A DNA stretch of 64,000 bases. Source: Streptomyces albicerus (lineage in GTDB: Bacteria > Actinomycetota > Actinomycetes > Streptomycetales > Streptomycetaceae). Made by a program: the position numbers and the translations under genes. How positions within the stretch are numbered: position 1 is the first letter of the stretch; each line of letters opens with the position of its first letter. This document shows, in pieces, positions 24,999 to 33,125 of the stretch. The notes under the pieces are model-generated. The model was not told the origin of the DNA, ran no database searches, and saw only the letters and a program-made list of their open reading frames with translations. The stretch spans positions 62,001-126,000 of the forward strand of contig NZ_VWMY01000016.1 of the NCBI RefSeq assembly GCF_008905045.1, given 5' to 3'.

Positions 24999-26336
24999 TC
25001 AGAGGCTGAGTACGTCCAGGGCCCACTCCAGCGCCAGGACGCCGCCCAGGCCGAGGATCGCGAGCACCGTCGTGTAGGTGGTACGGACCTTGATCGCCTC
25101 GATGACCGACAGGTTGAAGTACTCCTTGAAGAGCCAGAATCCCGGGTCGTTGACGTGGGAGAAGGCGATCGACCCGCAGGACACGGCCAGCACCATGATC
25201 TCGGGGTGGACGCCGCTGCCCGCGAGGAGCGGCAGCACTACGCCGGAGGCCGTGACGACGGCGACCGTCGCCGAACCGAGGGCCACGCGGAGGATGACCG
25301 CGATGAGCCAGGCGAGGACGATCGGCGAGATGGACCAGCTGTCGGTGGCGTCCTTGATGTAGTCGGAGATCCCGCCTTCGACGAGAACGTTCTTGAAGGC
25401 GCCGCCCGCGCCGATCACCAGGAGGATCATCGCCATCGCCTGGGCCGCCGAGGTGCAGGACGCGCTGACGTCCGCCATGCTGCGGCCGATCCGCGGTCCG
25501 AACGCCCAGATCGCCAGCAGCAGGGTCAGCATGAGCGCGATCGGTGCCGAGCCGATGAAGGCGACGAAGTGCAGGAGCGGGCTCTCGCCGGAGGTGGCCA
25601 TGTCGGTCACCGCGGCGCCCGCGATCAGCACCACGGGGAACAGGGCCACGAACAGCGACCAGCCCAGGCCGGGCATCTCCTCGTCGGCGAACTCGCGCTC
25701 GCTGACCAGGCCCTTGGGGACGGCGGGGTTCATCCGCCTGATGAACGACAGGCGCGGCCACACGAGCGCGATGAGCGCACCGGCCGGTACGGCGATGAAG
25801 AGGCCGTAGAAGAGGGTGTGGCCGACGGAGGCGTGGAAGGTGGCGGCCACGGCGGTGGGGCCGGGGTGCGGCGGCAGGAAGCTGTGCATGGTCGACAGGG
25901 CGATCGACATCGGCAGCCCGACCCACAGCAGTTTCGCCCCGGTGACCCTCACCAGGGTGAACGCGATCGGCACGATGATGATGAAGGCGACCTCGTAGAA
26001 CATGGTCACGCCGATGAGCATGGACGTGACCACCATGGCCACCTGGACCCAGCGCGGGCCGAACGCGTCGAGCAGCTTGCCCGCTATGCGCTGTGCGGCG
26101 CCCGAGTCCCCCATGACCCGGCCGACCATGGCGCCGAGTCCGATGGTGAGCATCGTGTCGCCGATCTGGCCCCCGATGCCCTCCGAGAGGACGTCCGGGA
26201 TGTCGGCCACCGGAATGCCGCGGACGAGTGCGACGCCGATCGCGACGAGGAGGAGGGCGGCGAAGCCGTTGAGTTTCAGGCGGGTCATGAGGAACAGCAG
26301 GATCAGGACGCTGATCCCTACTACGAGGAGAGGCAT
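24999..26336 (-). CDS. GntP-family gluconate/glucarate permease
   Basis: 445 residues with about 12 membrane segments. GntP signatures are '[17 protein letters not shown]' and '[19 protein letters not shown]'. The family imports gluconate and related sugar acids with protons. Its position between kdgD and gudD suggests glucarate as substrate (inference). The leader separating it from kdgD is 236 bp long and carries two copies of the intergenic repeat, so it may have its own promoter or rely on readthrough. Confidence 0.92.
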   Translation of the reverse strand: MPLLVVGISVLILLFLMTRLKLNGFAALLLVAIGVALVRGIPVADIPDVLSEGIGGQIGDTMLTIGLGAMVGRVMGDSGAAQRIAGKLLDAFGPRWVQVAMVVTSMLIGVTMFYEVAFIIIVPIAFTLVRVTGAKLLWVGLPMSIALSTMHSFLPPHPGPTAVAATFHASVGHTLFYGLFIAVPAGALIALVWPRLSFIRRMNPAVPKGLVSEREFADEEMPGLGWSLFVALFPVVLIAGAAVTDMATSGESPLLHFVAFIGSAPIALMLTLLLAIWAFGPRIGRSMADVSASCTSAAQAMAMILLVIGAGGAFKNVLVEGGISDYIKDATDSWSISPIVLAWLIAVILRVALGSATVAVVTASGVVLPLLAGSGVHPEIMVLAVSCGSIAFSHVNDPGFWLFKEYFNLSVIEAIKVRTTYTTVLAILGLGGVLALEWALDVLSL

Positions 26337-26419
26337 GGCAGTTCCCCTTTGAACTGTTGGCTCTTGTGCGGGTGGCTCCGCCGGTTGGCGAGGGTGGGGG
26401 GCTTGGGCGGATTGCCGGG

Positions 26420-26484
26420 TGCGGGTTGGTGGGGGCTGGTCGCGCAGTTCCCCGCGCCCCTAAAGGAGCAGGAGGCGCCCCTAG
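26420..26484 (+). repeat. Streptomyces intergenic repeat, copy 7
   Basis: gtgcgggttggtgggggctg followed by gtcgcgcagttccccgcgcc and a degenerate tail, 'cctaaaggagcaggaggcgc'. It is adjacent to copy 8. Confidence 0.7.
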
Positions 26485-26491
26485 CTCGTCG

Positions 26492-26568
26492 GGTGCGGTT
26501 GGTGAGGGCTGAGCGCGCCCACGCGGCGGAGCCGCATATGTCACAGCCCCGCGCCCCCTGACGGGGGC
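26492..26568 (+). repeat. Streptomyces intergenic repeat, copy 8
   Basis: Contains ggtgagggctgagcgcgccc, then acgcggcggagccgcatatg and tcacagccccgcgcccc. It ends four bases before the kdgD stop codon. Confidence 0.7.
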
Positions 26569-26572
26569 TCTG

Positions 26573-27544
26573 TCAGCGGTGGCGTTCCGCGGAGACCAAG
26601 CCCAAGCCCGTGTCGAGGATCTTCTCCAGGTCCGCGAGGTCGGGCGGGCTCGGGTCCGTGAGGGGGGCGCGTACGGGGCCGACCGGGAGGCCGCGTAGGC
26701 GGGCGGCGGCCTTGACCAGGGAGACGGCGTAGCCCGGCACGCGGTCGCGCAGTTCGACCAGCGGGACGTAGAAGTCGCGCAGGAGCTTGTTCATCGTTGT
26801 GTCGTCGCCGTCCCGGAAGGCCGTGAAGAAGGCGTTCGCGATCTCCGGGGCGAAGGCGTGGACGGCCGACGAGTAGGCGGGGACGCCGACGGTGGCGTAC
26901 GCGCGGGCCTGGATCTCGGCGGTGGCGGCGCCGTTGAAGAAGAGGAAGCCGTCGGGTGCGGCGAGGGTGAGGCGCTGGAGCCGGTCGAGGTCGCTGTGCC
27001 CGTCCTTGAGGCCGATGACGGTCGGGATCCCGGCGATCTGCTTGAGGCCGTCCACCGTGAAGGCGACCTGGCCGCGCTGGTACGCGATCAGCGGCAGCCG
27101 CGTCCCGGCGGCGATCCGGCGCAGCTGCTCGACCAGACCGTCCTGCGGGGCCCCGACCAGGTAGTGGGGCAGCACCAGCAGGGCGTCCGCGCCCGCCTCC
27201 TCCGCGATGCGGGCGAACCGCAGCGCCTGCGCCCAGCCGTAGCCGATGCCCGCGACCACCGGCAGTCGGCCGGCGGCGATCTCGACGGTGGCCTCGACGA
27301 CCGCGCGGTATTCGTCCTCGTCCAGCGCGGTGAACTCACCGGTTCCGCAGGCGGGGAACACCGCGCCCGGGGCGACCGTGCCCGGAGCGGCGGCCAACTG
27401 GGCGGTCAGGTACGTCCGGTACGACTCCAGGTCGAGGCCGCCGTCCTCCCGGAAGCTCGTGAGAGGGAAGGACAGCACCCCGCCCGCCATGCCCTCGCGC
27501 AGCCGCTGGGCAACGCCTTCGGTCTCCGCACTGAACCGCATCAC
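26573..27544 (-). CDS. kdgD: 5-dehydro-4-deoxyglucarate dehydratase
   Basis: 323 residues, DapA/NAL superfamily TIM barrel. The Schiff-base Lys is in 'PTVIGLKDGHSDLDRL'. The substrate loop 'PACGTGEFTALDEDEY' replaces the usual GTTGE of DapA, as is characteristic of KDGDH. It converts 5-keto-4-deoxyglucarate to 2,5-dioxopentanoate plus CO2. The start is GTG 27544 or ATG 27541; the AGGGATGAG upstream does not decide between them. The next enzyme, alpha-ketoglutarate semialdehyde dehydrogenase, is not in the window. Confidence 0.92.
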   Translation of the reverse strand: MMRFSAETEGVAQRLREGMAGGVLSFPLTSFREDGGLDLESYRTYLTAQLAAAPGTVAPGAVFPACGTGEFTALDEDEYRAVVEATVEIAAGRLPVVAGIGYGWAQALRFARIAEEAGADALLVLPHYLVGAPQDGLVEQLRRIAAGTRLPLIAYQRGQVAFTVDGLKQIAGIPTVIGLKDGHSDLDRLQRLTLAAPDGFLFFNGAATAEIQARAYATVGVPAYSSAVHAFAPEIANAFFTAFRDGDDTTMNKLLRDFYVPLVELRDRVPGYAVSLVKAAARLRGLPVGPVRAPLTDPSPPDLADLEKILDTGLGLVSAERHR

Positions 27545-27652
27545 TGAATCTCATCCCTATATGCAGATGACGTACACGTATGAGAACGGAGGTTAGGTTG
27601 GTGAACGGGGAGCGGTCAATGGGTGCGGCGCCGCGGATTTACGATGAGGCCC

Positions 27653-28441
27653 ATGCCGGAGAGCAGCGGGGTCCGCGGAGTGAAGTCGGCGGCCCGTACC
27701 GTCGCGTTGCTGGAACTGCTCGCCGCGCGGGGCGATCGCCCGGCCCGCCTTGACGAACTCGCCGAAGAGTTGGGCGTACCGCGCAGCAGCATGTACCAGC
27801 TGCTGCAGACCCTCGTGGACTGTGGCTGGGTGCGCTCGGACACGACCGGTTCGCTGTACGGCATCGGGATCCGCGCGCTGCTCACGGGCACGAGCTATCT
27901 CGACAGCGACCCGCACGTACGCGTGGTCCGGCCCTATCTCGACGAGGCCTCGGACGCGCTCGGCGAGACGATCCATCTGGCCCGGCTCGACGGCCCGAAC
28001 GTCGTCTACCTCGCGACCCGCGAGTCCCACGAGTACCTGCGCACCATCAGCCGGGTCGGCCGCCGGATCCCGGCCCATGCCGGCGCCCTCGGCAAGGCGC
28101 TGCTCGCCGAGCGCCCCGATGACGAACTCCCGCTCCCCGAGGGCCCGTTGGCCGCCCTCACGGAGAACACGCACACCGAGCGCGTCACGCTGCTCGCCGA
28201 CCTCGCGAGAGTGCGTGCGCGCGGCTACTCCATCGACCGCGAGGAGACGGTGACCGGCATCGCGGGCTTCGGCTTCGCCCTGCGGTACGACTCACCGGCC
28301 ACCGACGCCATCAGCTGCTCGGTGCCGGTGGCCCGGCTCAGCGAGGAGCACGAGGCCCGGATCGTCGCGGTCATGCGGGGGATGCGGACGAAGATCGAGG
28401 GTCTGCTGTCGCCCGCCTCAGGCGCTCCCGACTGGCGCTGA
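27653..28441 (+). CDS. IclR-family regulator of the glucarate genes (KdgR-like)
   Basis: 262 residues from the ATG at 27653, with GAGG 5 nt upstream. The HTH is 'RLDELAEELGVPRSSMYQLL'. The IclR effector domain has 'ETIHLARLDGPNVVYLATRE' and 'RRIPAHAGALGKALLAERPD'. It is divergent from kdgD with a 108-bp interval, so it probably controls the glucarate genes in response to a sugar acid. TCTCAT...ATGAGA half-sites are present around 27549-27586 but are far apart. Its 3' end overlaps a kinase remnant on the other strand by 24 bp. Confidence 0.88.
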   Translation: MPESSGVRGVKSAARTVALLELLAARGDRPARLDELAEELGVPRSSMYQLLQTLVDCGWVRSDTTGSLYGIGIRALLTGTSYLDSDPHVRVVRPYLDEASDALGETIHLARLDGPNVVYLATRESHEYLRTISRVGRRIPAHAGALGKALLAERPDDELPLPEGPLAALTENTHTERVTLLADLARVRARGYSIDREETVTGIAGFGFALRYDSPATDAISCSVPVARLSEEHEARIVAVMRGMRTKIEGLLSPASGAPDWR

Positions 28442-28790
28442 CCCGCCGCCGTCCTCTCCCGAGTCCTTTTCCAAGTCATCGGGGCTCAGCGGCAGTTCGG
28501 CGACGACTTCGAACCCGCCCTCGGGGCGGTGACACGCCCGGAAGCGACCGCCGACGGACTGGGCGCGTTCGCGCATGCCGATGAGCCCGAAGCCGGTGCC
28601 GGGTGACGGTGCGGAGGGTGAGGTACTGCCTCCGTGACCTCCGGGACCTCCATCGCCTCCATCGTCGGTGACCGTGATGATCAGCCGGTCGCCGGAGTGC
28701 GCGAGCCGGACCCGCGCCTCCTGCCTGGCGGCGTGCTTGACGACGTTGGTGAGCGCCTACTGCACGCCGCCGGGCTCGCGAAGCTGCCCT
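28418..28790 (-). pseudogene. Histidine kinase remnant with a stop in the N-box
   Basis: The minus strand encodes REPGGVQ*ALTNVVKHAARQ, then a HATPase_c G-box region ('ITVTDDGGDGGPG', 'GTGFGLIGMRERAQSVGGRF') and a normal end. The expected N-box is QEALTNVVKHA; here the Glu codon is TAG (GAG>TAG). Upstream of the N-box no sensor or HisKA_3 domain is recognisable. So this is the C-terminal third of a NarL-type sensor kinase, dead by truncation and nonsense mutation. Confidence 0.75.
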
Positions 28791-28979
28791 CGGCGCGCTG
28801 AGGTCAGACCCTCTCCCGGGGCGGGGAGCCGTCGGCTTCCGATCCGAGATCAACGATCCCGTCGGTGGCTCGCCGCCACGAGAGAGCGCACTCCCGAACC
28901 GTGGTGTAGCGGGCTACACCGCCAAGACGCTGGTCTGCTCTGCCGCGTGGGCCCCTTCGGGCTGCCTAGCCTGACGAGC

Positions 28980-29716
28980 ATGAGGAAGACGACGCGGCAG
29001 CCGGCCCGGGCCACGGTCCAGTTGGCCAGGACCGCGGCCCTGGCCTTCGGCACGACGCTCTTCCTCACGGTCCTGCTGATCACGGCCACGGCCGCCCTCG
29101 CGGTGGTCGGCGCGGGCCTGCTGCCCGAGACGGTGCTGCTGGTACGCCGGATCGCCGGCGCCAAGCGCCGCCACGTGGCCGAGTGGACGGGCCGGACGAT
29201 CCCCGAGGCGTACCTCCCTCTCGACCTGCCTCTCGACCTCAAGCACCCGCTCCGCGTACGCCTGCGCACGGCGGTCCACGACCCCGGCACGCTACGGGAC
29301 CTGCGCTGGATGTTCGCCCACTACGCCTACGGCTGGCTGGTGATCCTGGCGTTGCCGCTGTGGCCGGCGGGCCTGCAAGCAGCGGCCTGGACGTCACCGT
29401 GCACACGGCCGACCTGGAGACGGGCCCCAGGGCCCCGGCGGCCGTCGAGGCAGCCGCGTACTTCACGGTGGCGGAGGCCCTGACGAACGCCGTCAAGCAC
29501 AGCGACTCGGACCACGCCTCGGTCCAACTCACCCGCGCCCCGACGGGTTTGACCGTGACCGTACGCGACGAGGGCCGCGGCGGCGCTGACGAAACATCCG
29601 CCTCCGGCCTCCTCGGAATGCGCCGCCGCATCGCGGCCCTCGACGGCACGATCCGTCCGACGAGCCCTGCGGGCGGACCGACGGTGATCGAGGCGGGCTT
29701 GCCGTGCGTGTGGTGA
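28980..29716 (+). pseudogene. Sensor histidine kinase remnant (internal deletion plus frameshift)
   Basis: ATG 28980 begins MRKTTRQPARATVQLARTAA. The membrane sensor domain is seen up to 'YAYGWLVILALPLWPAGL' (about 29370). Directly afterwards a different frame encodes 'GLDVTVHTADLETGPRAPAA', the N-box 'VAEALTNAVKHSDS', the G-box 'VRDEGRGG' and 'GLLGMRRRIAALDGTI', ending at 29716. The rest of the sensor and the phospho-His dimerisation domain are missing. An out-of-frame internal deletion of a usually ~400-residue NarL-type kinase explains this. It is not functional as a kinase. Confidence 0.75.
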
Positions 29717-30237
29717 GAACCAGTGCGGCTTGTCGGCGAGGACCACCGGGCGCGTTGCCGCCAACCACCACGCCCCCGCACCGAGAACCACCGAAGGCCC
29801 AGCCCCACCACCGCCCCGCCCCCGATCCGGTACGCTGAGGACCGAGCGCCCTGGCATGATCCAGCTCGCTCACACCTTCGCCTTCGTGGGGCTTGTGCGA
29901 AAGTCGTCCACCGCAGGTCAGAGCCTGGACGCTCACCGCGGCCAAAACGCACCTAGGGTGATCTGGGAACGCCTAACGCGTTTGCGCAGGCCAAGCCCTG
30001 TTGCGTCGTCAGCGGCCTGACGCGGGTACGGTTGGGGGCCCTCCTCTTTCTTCAACCGCATGCCTCGTCGGAAGAGAGCCTGCTCTCTCGAGCAGACCAC
30101 TGTCATTCATCGCGAAGGCGATGCATCGTGGGTGTCCCGCAGCCACCTTAGTTCAGCGAATCGACTCACCTCTATCGGCTTCATTCGCTTGCAACTCAGC
30201 GCAGGCATGCCCATCAACACCGAGGGACTCTCAACGC
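29717..30237. other. Gene-free boundary region
   Basis: About 520 bp with no convincing coding frame. The base composition shifts from the GC-saturated left side to a visibly lower GC content after about 29,850. The palindromic word 'aacgcgtttgcgcaggcc' near 29,977 is notable, but no clear attachment site or inverted repeat was found. Confidence 0.4.
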
Positions 30238-30702
30238 ATGAGAATCCTTCTGTCGAGGAAATCAGCCTCTACCGTGCTGGCCGCGATCGACCACCAGGAG
30301 CGCGTGCTGCTGTGCCGGATTCACGGCGATTCCACTTGGCGGCCGGTCAGCGCAAGAGTGATCCGTGTCTGGCCGACCAGGTTCTCGCTCATTCGAGTTC
30401 TGGACCCGCTCTTCTCTCATTGGTTCCTTGCCACCACTCCAGTGATCGGCAGGTTCAATCCCGTGGCAGAGCAAGCCGGCCAAGCCGACTCGATGCGCAT
30501 CTTCGTCGTCCGTCACCACAAGATGCGTCCGATCAGTCTTCGCGTCCGTACCCATTCCTTTCCGGATGCCGACTATGCCTGGCAGACGCTCACCGATGTC
30601 GAGGACGGGGAATTGGAAGTGTGCCCACGTGAACTCGGGCCCTTTCTGCGTGGATACCTCGAGGGCTGGATCCCTGATGGCGTCATCACGCTCGTCGAGT
30701 GA
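30238..30702 (+). CDS. Hypothetical protein (lower GC3, unknown family)
   Basis: 154 residues from the ATG at 30238, with GAGGGA upstream. I do not recognise the family. It has no signal peptide. Features are an aromatic stretch 'PLFSHWFLATTPVIGRFNPV', 'MRIFVVRHHKMRPISLRVRT' and an acidic C-terminal part 'WQTLTDVEDGELEVCPRELG'. Codon choice is less G/C-biased at third positions than in the surrounding genes (many ATT, CTT, TCT, GAT), which suggests a separate origin. It is followed by another unknown gene and an XRE regulator, perhaps one cassette. Confidence 0.6.
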   Translation: MRILLSRKSASTVLAAIDHQERVLLCRIHGDSTWRPVSARVIRVWPTRFSLIRVLDPLFSHWFLATTPVIGRFNPVAEQAGQADSMRIFVVRHHKMRPISLRVRTHSFPDADYAWQTLTDVEDGELEVCPRELGPFLRGYLEGWIPDGVITLVE

Positions 30703-30795
30703 CCACGCATAGCCACAGGTTGGCATCAGCCGCCACCGCAGTGGATCCGCCGCTCTTTTCGACGCTTGACGCCCCCTCGCCAAGGAGAACCCCCA

Positions 30796-31260
30796 GTGAC
30801 CAGTGCTCAGCACCGACGACGCCCCCCACATCGCGGTCCATTGGGACTGGAAATCAGGACGCTTCTGGCAGCCACCGGATTACCCGAAGCAGACGACAAC
30901 GACCGCTATCGCGCACACGGTGTCGTAGTGACCGATCTCGGCGAATCGGTCAGCGTGGAATGGTTCGTTTCTCGTAGTCTGCGCCGCACCGCCGCCGACG
31001 AGCAGCTGCGGGGCTTGCCCATGGCCGTGGCGGACCGCGCGCACGAAGCTGCTCGACGCCACCTGCACGCGGCCCTGTTCGGCATCCTGTCGGAAGTCGG
31101 GTACCTGGTGGAGACCGACCCGGCGGGCACCACGAGCGCGCTGTCCGTCCGCGCCGGCCGAGTTTCCATGCCCACGACTCTGGTCGCGGACATCAAACGG
31201 ATCCTGGCCGACCTCCATGACTCACAAGAGGGCACGGAAGGTTCTGGCCCGTCGCCTTGA
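30796..31260 (+). CDS. Hypothetical protein
   Basis: 154 residues from a GTG at 30796, preceded by AAGGAG with 8-nt spacing, a convincing translation start. It is soluble and rich in charged residues. Segments are 'VVVTDLGESVSVEWFVSRSL', 'MAVADRAHEAARRHLHAALF' and 'GILSEVGYLVETDPAGTTSA'. The family was not recognised. The regular alternation of predicted strands and helices suggests a folded domain. It lies 93 bp after the previous unknown gene and 142 bp before an XRE gene, all on the same strand. Confidence 0.65.
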   Translation: MTSAQHRRRPPHRGPLGLEIRTLLAATGLPEADDNDRYRAHGVVVTDLGESVSVEWFVSRSLRRTAADEQLRGLPMAVADRAHEAARRHLHAALFGILSEVGYLVETDPAGTTSALSVRAGRVSMPTTLVADIKRILADLHDSQEGTEGSGPSP

Positions 31261-31402
31261 GGCCATCCACCGCCCGAGGTCGACACGGCGCGCCTGAAAG
31301 CCGATAACGCAACACAGTTGGGCCCTCACCCCCTAAAGTGGTGTGTACTTGCACCAACGCGGAGGTGTGTGCCGACTCGCACGGCACGGAGGGACGGGAC
31401 CC

Positions 31403-31747
31403 ATGGGGACGTGGGATCATCTCGGCATGCCCCGGAGCAACAACGACCAACTGCCGGCGACCTATGTCGCGTCCGGCAATTGGCCGTATGCCCGGCTCGT
31501 CGAGGACGCTCCTGTCAGCGCGCACTACGGCCAGGCGTTCGCGCGGAACCTGGCAGAGGCGATGGAGACGTCTGAGGTCGGACTAAGGGCCCTGGGGGAC
31601 AAAGCGGGGGTCTCGCACGCAACCATCAGCCGACTGCTACGCGGGATGGTCCTGCCCGACTTGGGGACTCTCGCCCGCCTGGAAGTGGCCCTGGGGACCA
31701 GTCTCTGGCCCGGCCTGCCAGCATGGACCGAGCGCGAACACGTCTAA
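31403..31747 (+). CDS. XRE-family helix-turn-helix protein
   Basis: 114 residues from the ATG at 31403 (MGTWDHLGM), with GGAGGG upstream; the ATG at 31427 is an alternative. The HTH_3 domain is in the C-terminal half: 'VGLRALGDKAGVSHATISRL' followed by 'LRGMVLPDLGTLARLEVALG'. The N-terminal 45 residues (DQLPATYVASGNWPYARLVE) are not a known domain. It could regulate the small cassette upstream. After it the recognisable intact genes stop until 33,126. Confidence 0.75.
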   Translation: MGTWDHLGMPRSNNDQLPATYVASGNWPYARLVEDAPVSAHYGQAFARNLAEAMETSEVGLRALGDKAGVSHATISRLLRGMVLPDLGTLARLEVALGTSLWPGLPAWTEREHV

Positions 31748-31956
31748 ACTTGAGCTTGCCCGCTGGTTGCCGTATTCGAGGCGGGAGTTGAGGACCGGTT
31801 CGGTGTGGGTACGTCGCCGTGGATCAGCAGGATGAGCTGTGGGGGCGTCGGCGCCGTTTCTGCCATTGTGAGCGGCGCTTGCCCCAACGAGGAAATGCAC
31901 TACGCCAACCAGTCAACGGCCGAGCCAGTGGACCTGAAACCACGTCAACCCGCCCT

Positions 31957-32339
31957 GAAGCGGCGGCAACATCATGCAGCGCACCCGGTGCACGTACTTT
32001 CGCGACGTGACGGCCGCCTGCAACAAGCCTGAGCCCGGCTCGGGTTGCGCCGCGCTGGAGGGCTTCAACCGCACGCACGCGATCCTCGGCACCTCCGACT
32101 CCTGCGTGGCCACCCACCCCTCCGACGTCGCTGTGGCTTTCGCGGCACTGGAGTCGCGGTTGCGCCTGCTCGGCCCGGACGGCGAGCGCACCGTCCTCGG
32201 CCGCACCCTCTGCGTCACCGGCGACGACAACGCGCGCCACGGAACTCTGGGACGCGAGGACCGGGACCGGACGGTGGCAGCGCAGGCCCGCGCACTGCTG
32301 CGCACGGGCCGTACCGGTCTGGTCGAGGTCGGCGGGTAG
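31957..32339 (+). pseudogene. Xanthine dehydrogenase FAD-subunit fragment fused to a probable XdhC fragment
   Basis: The frame begins SGGNIMQRTRCTYFRDVTAA and continues 'CNKPEPGSGCAALEG', 'THAILGTSDSCVATHPSDVA' and 'ALESRLRLLGPDGERTV'. This is the middle of a YagS/XdhB-type FAD-binding subunit (about 75 of some 300 residues). It runs in frame into 'GRTLCVTGDDNARHGTLGRE' and 'VAAQARALLRTGRTGLVEVG', which resembles XdhC/CoxI accessory proteins (less certain). Both ends of both proteins are missing. A stop codon precedes the fragment. It looks like a deletion scar of a molybdenum hydroxylase operon. Confidence 0.65.
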
Positions 32340-32894
32340 GCGAGGAAGTCACCTGTCTCCGGGTATGACTGCAACACCTCGAAGGCCGCGCGCAGTGACC
32401 CGCCACGCGCGATGCGTTCCCCCACGTCCGTGGTCATCATCAACTTCAGCAGCCGCAGGTGATTGCTGTGCTTGCGGGCTGATCCCACCCTCGGCGGAGG
32501 AATCATGTAGCTTGCGGCCTGCGGCAAAGGCACGGGTCAGCCCCGGCATGTCCTGCGCTCCGGCGTAGGAGACGTGGCGAATGAGGAACTGACTGACCCG
32601 ATCCGCAGCCCGGTAGCAATTGGTGAACCGGTGACGCAGCGGGATTGGATCATCGGTCCAGGGACCGGGCCTGCGCTCAAGCCGAACCTGATAGATCGCG
32701 TGCCGGCGTGCTGCGAACCGCCAGTACGTGTCGAATACGGGCGTCGGATGGAGCAGACGCCCGGCGATCCGGATGGGAGACGGTGCAGGCTGCTCGTTCA
32801 GCGGCGCCACACGCTCCGCAGGCAGTGCCAGATCCAGCCCGCCTTGGAGGCCGTTGAGGGTGGCGCCAGAAGCCATCGCAGGACACCTCCGCAT
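32330..32894 (-). pseudogene. Broken DNA-base hypermodification protein (5-hmdU kinase-like 'nucleotide kinase domain')
   Basis: The minus strand encodes 'LLHPTPVFDTYWRFAARRHA', 'IYQVRLERRPGPWTDDPI' and 'HRFTNCYRAADRVSQFLIRH', then 'VSYAGAQD'. A piece is then missing before 'LTRAFAAGRKL'. A frameshift near 32,500 follows, and then 'MIPPPRVGSARKHSNHLRLL' and 'GGSLRAAFEVLQSYPETGDF'. These are consecutive conserved segments of the family annotated as nucleotide kinase domain / 5-hmdU DNA kinase helical domain. Family knowledge: it is linked to thymine-derived base hypermodification and found in phages and actinobacteria. The C-terminal half is lost where the gene meets the XdhC fragment, which it overlaps tail to tail. 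Confidence 0.65.
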
Positions 32895-33125
32895 CTAGAG
32901 TGACGCGATTCATGTGGCGGGCGGCACTGACCTGGAGGGCCTGTGCGCCTATCTCGACCGCTGGCTGCCCAATGAGTGAGGGTCTTGGGCGGGGGGACTC
33001 GCTCCCTGGCCATGACGTCACTGTCTGCATGTACGCCCCTCGGCCTGGGCCCTCAGCCAGTACGGTGAAGACGAGGTCTATCGGTTGAGCTGTGCCTTGT
33101 CTGCGCGAGTCGGTTGGAGGAAGCG
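32895..33125. other. Fragmentary region before the sensor kinase
   Basis: One frame reads 'AGGTDLEGLCAYLDRWLPNE' then stop (about 32,914-32,970), which looks like the C-terminal scrap of an unidentified protein. Nothing else coding is seen. The interval must contain the promoter of the kinase gene at 33126. Confidence 0.35.

Noticed and set aside
29960..30030. Possible phage attachment site at the composition shift
   Set aside because: No tRNA, integrase or matching direct repeat was found at the other end of the segment (about 33.1 kb).
31819..32010. Short frame with a Cys-His stretch (RRRFCHCERRLPQRGN) before the FAD-subunit fragment
   Set aside because: It looks like a scrap of a zinc-ribbon protein, but only one half of a metal site is present and nothing supports translation.
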